The notes beneath the pieces were generated by a model. It searched no databases. It was not told where the DNA came from and saw only the letters and a program-made list of their open reading frames with translations. DNA of 14,187 nucleotides from CAZJZH01 sp964550465 (GTDB lineage: Bacteria; Patescibacteriota; Patescibacteriia; JACRDY01), in assembly GCA_964550465.1 (NCBI GenBank), contig CAZJZH010000028.1, forward strand, positions 1 to 14,187, in the 5' to 3' direction. Positions 1 through 8,586 of the stretch are shown in pieces (position 1 is the stretch's first letter; each line of letters starts with the position of its first letter). A program made the translations under genes and the position numbers.

Positions 1-245
1 ATTAAAAAAGGTACTAAGCTACCTATCCAACAACCTAAAATAGCAATAGTTTTATCTGATCTGATTGCTTTAGTCTGAAATAGTTTTTCTAATAGCCAAC
101 TTTTACTTACCAACTACCCTTTAGTAAACGCATCTTTTGGGTACATTTCCTGATTCTGAATCACATGCTCAAACACCCAATTGGGTATTTGTAAAAACCC
201 TTGATCTAGATATTGTTCTACCTGTTCCCATGTGTCAAGATGCAT
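1..245 (-). pseudogene. Methyltransferase-like gene interrupted by an in-frame TAG, partial at window edge
   Basis: An ATG at 245 opens a 43-codon frame ending in TAG at 116-114. The same frame then stays open to the window edge. Before the stop the protein ends in MYPKDAFTKG; after it comes LVSKSWLLEKL and then ILGCWIGSLVPFL. From memory, phage class I SAM-dependent methyltransferases have a stretch like 'F-x-R/K-G-Q-x-x-SK-x-WL' followed by a 'GGWYG' SAM-binding loop, so the TAG sits where a glutamine (CAG) would be expected. The start overlaps the end of the giant repeat gene by 11 bases and has a possible AAGGA ribosome site about 11 bases upstream, suggesting translational coupling. The gene could be a pseudogene, a draft sequence error, a suppressed amber codon, or a true 43-residue gene followed by a second gene starting at TTG 113. 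The family assignment rests on a short motif and is tentative. Confidence 0.5.
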
Positions 246-3200
246 TGTTATATTTTTCCTTCAGCCATTCATAATCATTTATTTTTAGCAGCTGTGATAT
301 ATTTTGTTTATTGGCTTGAGCAAACGCTACAGCTTCTTCTGCTCCACGTTTAGCATCGTGTCTAAATTGTGCATCAGGCACAGGGTGTAACCATCCTTCT
401 AAACGTTCTTTACTTTCAGCATCGTCTTTTAGTGTGAGTTTAACACATTCACGGAATGCACTTCGCCATGTGCTGTACGCATCTGTGTTAAAACGTGTCA
501 CACAGCTAACTTCAGGCATTGCTTTAAACCTACTGCTTAATCCAGTTGTAAAGTCAAGGCCCCAGCTTGTGGCATCTAATACCTGCTGAGTGTTAAATAG
601 TTTTATACCACCATATCCATATTCCATTCCTGTAATAGGATTTTTACTAGCCCATACATGAACAACTGTTTGATCATACACATCGGGTATATAGTCAAAC
701 TTAAACTCTTCTGTTACATCAGCGTCAGCATCAACTACCCAAAACATAACGCTGTCAACAGCATCTGCAGCAGCTTTGTGTGCTTCGAATATGCCTTCTA
801 CTCCTCGTATATGTGTAACTGTTCTTTGTGTGCGTTCTTGTATATCGAGTATTCTCTTCTCAACTATATCAATATCTTCTTTGTAGCTCAGCATCACAAT
901 GTCATATGGTTTATAGCTGCACGACGGTTTTCTTACATATTGCATTTTACCAGCGTCCATTCTATTTAATTTTATCTTGTCACTGGTTATTGTTTCCATT
1001 ACAATGTCGGTAGGGTTAGGCCATAATCGTACTCCACCGTAGCTGTGTGTCATTTTTGTGTTTGGGTTCAGTCTTTGCCATACATGTGTTTTGCTTACAC
1101 TGTCTAACTGAGGTGTATATGCAAAAACAAAACTGTCATCAACAGATACATCGCTGTCCACAGTAAAAAACATTTCGCTGTTAGTTTTAGCAGTAAATTG
1201 CTCTAATTGTTCTTTTAGGCTTACATTGTCCTGTGATTCATCTTTAAACCTGTACACGGGCCACACAGCGGGTCTCGTGGCGTGTCTGTATACCACTTTG
1301 AGATCCTTAAAGCTGTTGTTCATTAACTGCTTTACTGTATACTCGTTGTTTGTAAATGTTCCGTTTGGTATTAATCTCACACCACGTTGTTCATCTTCTG
1401 TTGTTAATAACACATGCACTACATGCTCTTCCCACTTTGTAGGAATGTAATCAAACTTCCAGTCGTCTACATAAGTAACAAAAGGATCTACAACCCAGTA
1501 CATGTTTAGATCACAAGTCTCTTCGAACTGTTTTAGTTGTTCGATAATGTCTGTTTCATTTGTTAACAAACAGATAGGATATTCTTTTTGCGGGCCTGCA
1601 ACACTGTCTAAGATAAACTGATTAGGCACACTGCTTGTTATCACTTGTTCATCAGTTAAACTGCTTGTATCGAACCACGTAGGCCAAAGTCGAAGACCAC
1701 CGTGCCCAACAATTACACCTTCACTGTTTGTTCGCTTCCACACATGTACTACACTTGCATTATCCACATGTGGTATAATACTTTGCTGAATAATCGAATC
1801 GTCTAGTTCAAGGTCTGGGTCACAAGTCCATACATAATCAACATCTTTGTGTTTATCAAGTATAGATGTTAATTCTTTTACACTAACTTTATTGAAACGT
1901 TCAACGGGCCAAACAGGATCTTTAGTTGCTATTTCAGGCATCTGTTTGAGTTTAGCAAAGCTGTTTTCGTTAATCTGTTTGCTAGAGTCGTACTGTTGTA
2001 AGGTAGGCATTAATCGTATACCTGTTTGTCTGCTAGTTGAAGCATGTTTCCATATGTGTACGACATCTAAATCAAACTGGGAAGGCATGTACGAAAAATC
2101 AAAGTCCTTGTTGACTTCAACAAATGCATCTACTACCCAGAACATTTTACTGTCTGTTTGTTCTGCCAAGCGTTCATATGTTTCTTTTAGTCCTGCTAGT
2201 AGATCTTTTTGTGTTAGTGTGTACACAGGGAATTTTTTTTGTTCAGCTGCGACAGCATCAACAATAACTTGATCAGGTATACTTGAAGTCGATACATCGT
2301 TGTCAGTAAGTGTATCAACGCTATACCACGAAGGCCACAGTTTTAATGAGCCGTAGCCATCGCCCTTGTTTTTCCAAACATGTACGTTGTTAATATCATT
2401 CAAGTATGGTATGAAACCATTGGTGATAGTTTTAGTATCGTACTCTGAACCTGGATCAACAGTCCATACATAGCCTGTTTTATGATCTTCTAATACTTTT
2501 TTTNNNNNNNNNNNNNNNNNNNNNNNNNNNNNNNNNNNNNNNNNNNNNNNNNNNNNNNNNNNNNNNNNNNNNNNNNNNNNNNNNNNNNNNNNNNNNNNNN
2601 NNNTTCAATTATGTCAACAAATGCATCCACTACCCAAAACATTTTACTTTCTGTTTGTGCTGACAAACGCTCGTAAGTTTCTTTCAATCCTGTCTCTATG
2701 TCTTCATGTGTTAACGTGTATATAGGAAACTGCTTACGTTGTCCTGCCACAGTGTCAACGATAACTTGGTCAGGTATACTCGATGTTGACACAGCAAGAT
2801 CATCTAAACTGTCGATGTTGTACCATGTAGGCCAGAGTTTTAATGAACCATAGCTGCCGTCACTGTTACGCCATACATGTACGTTACTGACATTGTTCAG
2901 GTGCGGTATTATACTGTTTGTTACTATACTATCATCGTATTCAGTACCTGGATCAACAGTCCATACATAGCCTGTTTTATGATCTTCTAATACTTTTTTT
3001 ATTTCATCTACAGTATTGTGTTTTAGATTTACTACGGGCCATACAGAATCTCTAGTAGCTACAATGTCTTTTAATTTTAATTTTCTAAAACTATTTTCGA
3101 ATATTTGTCTGTCAGATTCAAATGTCTGTTGTGTAGGTATAAGTCGTACACCTGAAAGTCTGTTATCACTGCCGTGTGCCCAAACATGTACAGTACTCAT

Positions 3201-6200
3201 ATCAAATTGGGAAGGCACAAACGAAAAATCGAAATCGCTTTCAATTATGTCAACAAATGCATCCACTACCCAAAACATTTTACTTTCTGTTTGTTTAGCT
3301 AAACGTTCGTATGTTTCTTTTAATCCTACTTGTATATCATCTTGTGTTAATTTGTAAATAGGAAATTGTTTTTGCCCAGCTGCAATTGCATCTACAATAA
3401 CTTGGTCAGGTATACTCGATGTTGATACATCGTTATCACTAAGTAAATCAACGTCATACCACACGGGCCACAACTTTAAAGAGCCGTATCCTTCTCCTTT
3501 GTTTTTCCAAACATGTACATTACTAATGTCATCCAAGTAAGGTATGAAGCCGTTTGTAATTGTTTTAGCATCGTATTCAGTACCTGGGTCAACTGTCCAT
3601 ACATAGCAATTTGTACGTTCGTTTAAAATTTGTTTAATTTCTTTTACTGTATTTTCTTTTAGCTGAACTACTTCCCATATCATGTCTTTACTTGCAACGG
3701 TGTACATTTCTTTTAGCTTGTCAAAACTATTTTCAAATATTTGTCGATCAGACTGATATACTTGTTTTGTAGGCACTAAACGAACACCAGACAGTCTACT
3801 ATCCCCTTTATGTTCCCAAACATGAACAATGTCCATTTCATATTGTGACGGATGATATGTAAAGTCAAAATCTTTATCAACTTCTACAAAAGGATCAACT
3901 ACCCAAAACATTCTTGTATCAGTAATAGACGCCAAGTGTTCATAAGTATTTTTTAATCCTTTACTGATATCGTCTGATGTTAACGTGTATACAGGAAATT
4001 GTTTTTGAGGTCCAGCTACACTATCCATAATAAATTGGTTTGGTATACTACATGTAGATACTTGTTGGTCTGACAACATATTTGCATTGTACGATGTTGG
4101 CCATAGCCTCAAGCCGCCATATCCATCTGTGCCTCGATTCTTCCAAACATGCACAACATCATATTGATTTACATGAGGTAGAAAACTTTTCTTTACTACA
4201 TCTTCTTCTAACTCGATACCAGGCTCCAATGTCCATACATAAGGAACATCTTTGTTGTTTTCAAGTATTTGTTGTACTTCTTCTGCTGTCAAATCTGATA
4301 ACTTCACTAATGGCCATACTGGATCATATGTTGCTATAGAAGGAAGTTCTTTTAGTTTATAAAATCCATTCTCGATAATCTGTGTGTCGCTTTCGATAAC
4401 TGTTGATGTAGGTACAAGCCTGATACCACTTGCCCTAGCTTTACTGTTGTGTTTCCAAGCATGTACAACGTCAATGTCGTACTGTGTAGGGTAATAACTA
4501 AAATCGAAATCAGCATCTACTTCTACAAAACTATCTACTACCCAAAACATATTTGTTGTTGTTTCAGATGCAAACTGTTCGTATGCTTTTTTCAAACCTG
4601 ATTTATAATCTGTTTCTGTTAAAGTATATACCGGGTATTCTTTTTGCACACACGCAGGCTCCCGCATGTACTTCGGTCTGCCTCTCTTCTCATGTTTGTG
4701 TCTTAAAGAGATGCCACCATAATCGTACTGTTTGTTTGTAATTGGATTTAACTTTTGCCATACATGTGCTTTACCGTCATCAAATATATTAGGTTGAAAG
4801 TCCCAATCAAAATTATCAAGGGGTATAACATCGCTGTCAATAACCCAGAACCAATTATACTTACTTTTTTCTACACCTTCTTCAAATGAAGAGAATTTTT
4901 CGAACTGAACATCTAATATAACAGGTGTGTAGTCGTGCTCTTTAATAGAGCCGTCCCAATCTAACGGCTTCCATCTTAATAAGCCATGTCCGAATACATG
5001 CATGGTATTTTTTTCAAATACACTGGGCTGCCACGGTATTGTTTTTATATCATCTAACCCTTCAGGAATAATCCAAGTGTCTTCTGTTNNNNNNNNNNCT
5101 ACATTAGGATCATTGGATCTTAAGATAGGATATACTTTTCCTCCCACAGGGTTAGCATCTATAAACTTTGCATCTTCTGTATATTTTATAGGTACTAATT
5201 TCACACCACCACATCTGTTATCACTAACGTTTGTAATAGATCGAGGATATTTATGTTCTAGGTCACCCGGTAACTTAAATATGTTTATATATTTTTGATC
5301 ATAACGCTGAGGAACATATTTGAATTCTTCGTTGATTTGGTGTTCGCTATCTACTAGCCAAAACATTTTAGTTCGACTTTTTCTAGCATGTGTTTCGTAA
5401 TCGTTTATGTCAGTTGAATAAAAAATATCGTATCGAACAGGCACAATATCTTCTTGATACTTGTGCTTAGTCATATCGAAGTTTTTATTAACTAATCTAA
5501 TTCCGCCACATCTAATATCCCATGGTTCTTTAACTTCGGGTAAGTACCTTTCTTCTAAGTGATTTGGTATTTTGAATACGTGGATATATTCTTGTTCGTG
5601 TTCTGCAGGAACAAACAACAATTTACCGTTAAAGGAAAAATCTCTATCAACAATCCAGAACCATTCTGTTTTACTTCTGCTTGCATACTCTTCATATGTA
5701 TCGGAATTAAATTCGTCCTCGTCTACATAAAAAACATCGTATGCTTCATCTTCTATAGGACATGCTGGATGTATTTTAAGCTCTGCTTCCTTCCAATCTT
5801 TAGGTACTAAACGAATGCCACCCATTGCCATAGGATAAGTTTCTTTTAGTTGATATGGCATGCGGAAGCAGTGTATCATTTCTTTTTCAAAAGGGTTTGG
5901 AACCCAGTCTACTGTATCTAAGTTTATTTTATGTTGTTTATCGATAAGCCACACGTATTGATCTTTATAAATATCTCGTTTACTGTAATCATTTACATCA
6001 TCGACCCACATAATAGGATAACTGATGTTTGTGTCTAGAAATGTGTGGTATTTAAATTGTGCTGATCCCCAGTCACGTGGATACAGCTTGATCCCCCCTT
6101 CCTTTTCAGGATACTTATATTCAAGCTGTCCACGTAAATGGAAACTGTGTATAAAATCAGGCTCAAAGTTCCCCGGTGCCCAATTGATATCATCCCCTAA

Positions 6201-6584
6201 CACATATTCCGGATCAACACACCAAACGTGAGTACTGTATGGGTTCTCTTCAAAATAGTTCCCCGGTGTGTCTGTGAAAAGAATATCAAATTGCTTTTTA
6301 CAAACAATTTTATTATGCCATACAACCTCTTTACTTCCCCCTTTTGGAATTAGCGAAATACCCCCGTAATTTTCACTATTCCATTTCCATACATGTCTGT
6401 ATGTGTTTGTATATTGATCTGGTTTATAGTCAAACACTTCCCAATCTGTCGGTACGGTGTTACTATCTATCAGCCAATACATTTTTGTTAAAGGCGAAAT
6501 TTCATTCTCACCTTTGATCGATTTTGCAAACGGGTATTTTTCTTTTAACTGACTATTCTCACCAATATAAAAAATGTCGTACAT
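235..6584 (-). CDS. Giant tandem-repeat protein (about 2162 aa) with glycosyltransferase-like C-terminal unit, spanning two assembly gaps
   Basis: The reading frame opens at ATG 6584, one base after the previous stop, and ends at TGA 235. The two apparent frames (6584-2490 and 2403-235) are artefacts of the 100-N gap: both continue open into it and belong together once the missing repeat is restored. I count about 20 units of 90-115 residues. Each has a hydrophobic strand ending in an aspartate (such as FWVVD), an F-x-Y-x-P segment, a VHVW-like strand, and GG/SG-[IV]-[RK]-L-x-P. Units 1-6 (residues ~1-561) form a divergent N-terminal block and unit 7 spans ~562-650. Units 8-18 (~651-1827) alternate between types A and B. 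Unit 19 resembles unit 7. Unit 20 (~1940-2162) is the largest, with a Rossmann-like YDIVML start, EAHKAAA, and DADAD near 1998-2002. The DxD and overall pattern suggest GT-A glycosyltransferases, so the last unit is the best catalytic candidate. Most other units have lost DxD and may bind glycans or act structurally. No signal peptide or membrane segment is evident. Confidence 0.82.
238..906 (-). other. C-terminal glycosyltransferase-like domain of the giant repeat protein
   Basis: These 223 residues form the only long unit of the array. It begins with YDIVMLSY (a Rossmann-type first strand), has a helix region ending in GIFEAHKAAA, then MFWVVDADAD, whose DxD fits a metal and nucleotide-sugar site of a GT-A fold. 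VVHVW, an NPITG loop, YGGIKLF and a unique tail with STWRSAFRECVKL follow. The shorter units upstream lack the helical tail and usually lack the DxD. This is therefore the unit most likely to be an active transferase, with the others derived from it or from a common ancestor. The donor and acceptor cannot be told from the sequence. Confidence 0.6.
2449..2503. repeat. 55-bp perfect direct repeat, left flank of gap (other copy 2946-3000)
   Basis: Bases 2449-2503 and 2946-3000 match without a difference, then the first copy runs into Ns. It encodes the start of a type B unit, through KKVLEDHKTGYVWTVDPG. A third, diverged version lies around 3585-3610. The length and sharp edge point to an assembly break at a long repeat. 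Confidence 0.9.
2504..2603. other. 100-N assembly gap, probably a collapsed repeat of 239 bp
   Basis: Exactly 100 Ns, a usual placeholder for unknown length. The 55 bases before the gap (2449-2503) equal 2946-3000, and the 55 bases after it (2604-2658) equal 3240-3294. Bases 3001-3239 (239 bp) lie between those two sites in the intact copy. Replacing 100 Ns by 239 bases shifts the left side by 139, which puts the frame of 2403-235 in phase with the frame starting at 6584. Exact identity of 55 bases on both sides looks like a k=55 assembly-graph break. Confidence 0.85.
2604..2658. repeat. 55-bp perfect direct repeat, right flank of gap (other copy 3240-3294)
   Basis: Bases 2604-2658 and 3240-3294 are identical, then diverge. 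The segment encodes TESKMFWVVDAFVDIIE of a type A unit. Together with the left-flank repeat it suggests a perfect repeat of about 349 bp (matching 2946-3294), of which the central 239 bp are missing from the first copy. Confidence 0.9.
5089..5098. other. 10-N assembly gap inside unit 6 of the giant gene
   Basis: Ten undetermined bases fall between residues reading NDPNV and TEDTW. The frame is the same on both sides. Neighbouring unit 5 has about five more residues between its YDIF start and its FWLVD strand, so a few codons may be missing here. Confidence 0.8.
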
Positions 6585-6585
6585 A

Positions 6586-6843
6586 TTACTTCTTGCTTTT
6601 GTTATAATCGTTATTTAATAGATGCATTAAGCCTGATAATGCACCAGACATCATTAGTTGAGGGATACTGAACCCACAATCGTCTCTATGAAACATAGGA
6701 TCTATACTGCACAAGTGACATTTATTTTTTAATTTCCACATCATACGATCATTATCGTCTAGGTTATCGTCATACAACCAAGGGTTCTGAGAGATATGTG
6801 TCAATTTTTCTTCTATTGTGGGTGTGTTATTCGTCTCGTACAT
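6586..6843 (-). CDS. Small CxxC protein of unknown function (85 aa)
   Basis: I place the start at ATG 6843, which has GGAG nine bases upstream and overlaps the carbamoyltransferase end by 17 bases. ATG 6858 and TTG 6870 are possible but lack a good ribosome site. The 85-residue protein is rich in Asp, Asn and Met. It has an N-terminal NPWLYDDNLDDNDRMMW stretch, a CHLC pair followed about ten residues later by another Cys (HRDDCG), and a C-terminal hydrophobic segment (MMSGALSGLMHLL) before a lysine-rich end. Three cysteines plus a histidine could bind a metal, but this is a guess. The stop is one base from the start of the giant repeat gene, so the two are probably co-translated. I do not recognise a family. 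Confidence 0.6.
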   Translation of the reverse strand: MYETNNTPTIEEKLTHISQNPWLYDDNLDDNDRMMWKLKNKCHLCSIDPMFHRDDCGFSIPQLMMSGALSGLMHLLNNDYNKSKK

Positions 6844-8371
6844 GTACAGGGACTCCATAGTGTTTTGCAAACTCTTCGGCGTCCTTTTCAGTATTGACGA
6901 TAGGCTGCCCTTTGATATTCAGACTTGTATTTAAAACAATAGGACACCCGGTTTCTTTATACCATGCTGTTAAAGCATCATAAAGATCTGGGTGCTGAAT
7001 TCTGTTAACAGTTTGCACTCTACTTGTACCATCCCCATGTACGATTGCCGGTAGTATATGCGGCTTTTTACATTTAGCAACAAACTGCATATACGGACTT
7101 GAAATATTATCCCCTGGCATTTCAAACCAATCTCTAGCATACTCTTCCAGTACGATAGGAGCAAATGGTCTAAATTTTTGTCTTCTCTTGATTTCGTTTA
7201 CTCGATCCTTAATATCGCTTCCCCTAGGATCTGCAAACAAACTTCTATTTCCTAAAGCTCTAGGACCAAACTCTGCTTTGCCGTTAGCAACACCAAAAAT
7301 TTCATTTTTTCTTAAGCTATCTAAAAACTTTTCTTTTGGCCACTTTCCTTTAATGTTATAACCTAAATAAGGATTCTTCCATGTAACACGCTTACCAGTT
7401 CTCAAAAAATAAAAAAGGGCGGCTGCACCTAAACTACTGCCAGCATCACCTGGGTTAGGCATAATGTGTATATTGTCAAACAATTCGTACAACTTACTGT
7501 TTGCTACACAATTAAGCGCGACCCCGCCCATAAACACAATGTTATTACTCTGTGTGTACTGTTTTGCGAGTTTAGCATAAGCTAAAACTCTATCCTCACA
7601 TATCGCTTGAGCACTAGCAGCTAAGTCAAAATAGAACTGTTCGTCGTATTCCCCAGGGAACATAGACTTTGGCAGTCCTTTACTTAAGTCAACTTTTGTG
7701 TGCAAGCATTCTAATAGTTTTGTGTGTGGATCTGGGTGTTTGAATAATTCCTTATTCAACTTATCTTTATAAACTGGAGATCCGTATGCAGCCATTCCCA
7801 TTAGAATATATTCATCCTCCATGGGTTTCAAACCACATTTAGCAGTAATGGCACTGTAAAACAATCCTAAACTATTAGGAAAGTTTGTTTCAGTTAATAG
7901 TTCCATTTTACTTACATTGGATCTATCAGTTGTCCATCTATATATTGTTGCAGTCTGGAATTCTCCAATTGCATCAATAGTCATAATTGCAGCATCCGAA
8001 AAGTTAGATGTTAATACACCAGCAGCCGCATGGCTTTCGTGATGTAAACAATTTGTAATTGGGATGCCACTTAATTGTGGATAAAACTTTCTAATCCACT
8101 CTTCAGCAGTAGGTTCAGTAAACGCTGACTTTATACTGCTCCATGTAAATTGTTTTATACGGCGCCTGTTTTTAAGTTTACTGCTTTCGTGTAAAACAAT
8201 TACATCAGGTAGGCCGTATTTTAATGCATCTGCTAAAAGTTTTTTATTAAGGTAAGGATCGTTTTTAACACGACTATAGCGTTCAGCATGACCTGCAAAT
8301 AAAATATTGCCATCTTCTATCACTGATACCGAGGCATCGTGAAACATGCAACTTATTCCTAAAATTCTCAT
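6827..8371 (-). CDS. NodU/CmcH/TobZ-family carbamoyltransferase
   Basis: A 514-residue protein of the family that transfers a carbamoyl group from carbamoyl phosphate, via carbamoyl-adenylate, to hydroxyls of sugars or natural products. The N-terminal Kae1-like ASKHA domain starts with MRILGISCMFHDASVSVIED and includes AERYSRVKNDP. HHESHAA at about 110-116 supplies the His-x3-His metal site typical of the family. PNPGDAGSSLGAA follows further on. The C-terminal YrdC-like domain has EFGPRALGNRSLFADPR, RPFAP, HGDGTSRVQTV and PIVLNTSLNIKGQPIVNT. The usual tail after that motif is shorter than in many homologues, with the stop reached about 20 residues after 'VNT'. The start ATG overlaps the preceding stop as ATGA. 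The gene lies between an acidic small protein and a small CxxC protein, upstream of the glycosyltransferase-like giant. A sugar acceptor is plausible but not shown. Confidence 0.95.
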   Translation of the reverse strand: MRILGISCMFHDASVSVIEDGNILFAGHAERYSRVKNDPYLNKKLLADALKYGLPDVIVLHESSKLKNRRRIKQFTWSSIKSAFTEPTAEEWIRKFYPQLSGIPITNCLHHESHAAAGVLTSNFSDAAIMTIDAIGEFQTATIYRWTTDRSNVSKMELLTETNFPNSLGLFYSAITAKCGLKPMEDEYILMGMAAYGSPVYKDKLNKELFKHPDPHTKLLECLHTKVDLSKGLPKSMFPGEYDEQFYFDLAASAQAICEDRVLAYAKLAKQYTQSNNIVFMGGVALNCVANSKLYELFDNIHIMPNPGDAGSSLGAAALFYFLRTGKRVTWKNPYLGYNIKGKWPKEKFLDSLRKNEIFGVANGKAEFGPRALGNRSLFADPRGSDIKDRVNEIKRRQKFRPFAPIVLEEYARDWFEMPGDNISSPYMQFVAKCKKPHILPAIVHGDGTSRVQTVNRIQHPDLYDALTAWYKETGCPIVLNTSLNIKGQPIVNTEKDAEEFAKHYGVPVHVRDE

Positions 8372-8586
8372 CTGTATATAAAGGGATCCGATTTTCTAAT
8401 TTCTTCAATTTTTTTTCTGAGCATTTCTTCTTCCTCTTCGGAAAGTTCGATGTCGTCTAGATCAATATCAGGTTCTTCAACTTCGTTAATTTCTGCGGGG
8501 GTCGTCTCGATAGGGTTACCGTATAAGTCTCCCATATCTATAATTTTGTCTGGAGCGCCTAGCTCGTTTTTATCGTCGTTGCTCAT
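8368..8586 (-). CDS. Small acidic protein of unknown function (72 aa)
   Basis: A 72-residue protein dominated by Asp and Glu. The N-terminal half looks flexible (MSNDDKNELGAPDKIIDMGD, then PIETTPAEINEVEEP). It is followed by DIDLDDIELSEEEEEMLRKKIEEI, likely an acidic helix, and the end is RKSDPFIYR. The gene is ATGA-coupled on both sides, to the SGNH-like gene upstream and the carbamoyltransferase downstream. A GAGAG ribosome site sits about five bases before its ATG. The tight coupling and stable frame argue that it is real. It could be an adaptor or a partner of the carbamoyltransferase, but no family is recognised. Confidence 0.75.
   Translation of the reverse strand: MSNDDKNELGAPDKIIDMGDLYGNPIETTPAEINEVEEPDIDLDDIELSEEEEEMLRKKIEEIRKSDPFIYR

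Larger units (their letters stand above)
1242..4634 (-). repeat. Tandem A/B dimer array, about 636-bp period, inside the giant gene
   Basis: Units 8-18 alternate between type A (starts P-[IV]-Y-x-L-T, contains SKMFWVVDAFVEVD-like and R-x-SGVRLxPT, ends VWPVV) and type B (contains YVWTVDPGxE, IPHL, VHVWKN, GYGSLKLWP, STSSIPDQVIVD). Type A units start at 4634, 3995, 3362, 2726, 2229 and 1578. Spacings are 639, 633 and 636 bp, then 497 bp as written across the gap (636 after correction), then 651 bp. The DNA as well as the protein is strongly conserved among the middle copies. The gap interrupts the A unit that starts at 2726. Confidence 0.85.

Noticed and set aside
658..2272. Plus-strand open frames (658-969, 1226-1450, 1847-2272)
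   Set aside because: They lie antisense to the repeat gene, recur in pattern with the repeats, have cysteine- and serine-rich low-credibility products, and show no ribosome sites or coupling.
2403..2490. Two separate genes divided at the gap, the second starting at TTG 2403
   Set aside because: The second frame is open upstream of 2403 into the Ns and reads as a normal type B unit; the first frame's stop lies in the wrong phase beyond the gap.
3016..6231. Plus-strand open frames inside the upper half of the giant gene
   Set aside because: Same reason: they mirror the coding bias of the minus-strand repeats and one crosses the 10-N gap.
6970..7164. Alternative minus-strand frame of 64 residues
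   Set aside because: It is contained in the carbamoyltransferase gene, whose C-terminal motifs occupy the true frame.
8371..8385. TATATAAA-like stretch as a phage promoter before the carbamoyltransferase
   Set aside because: It lies on the non-coding orientation in the end of the acidic gene, and the ATGA coupling makes a promoter unnecessary; AT-rich matches are expected by chance.
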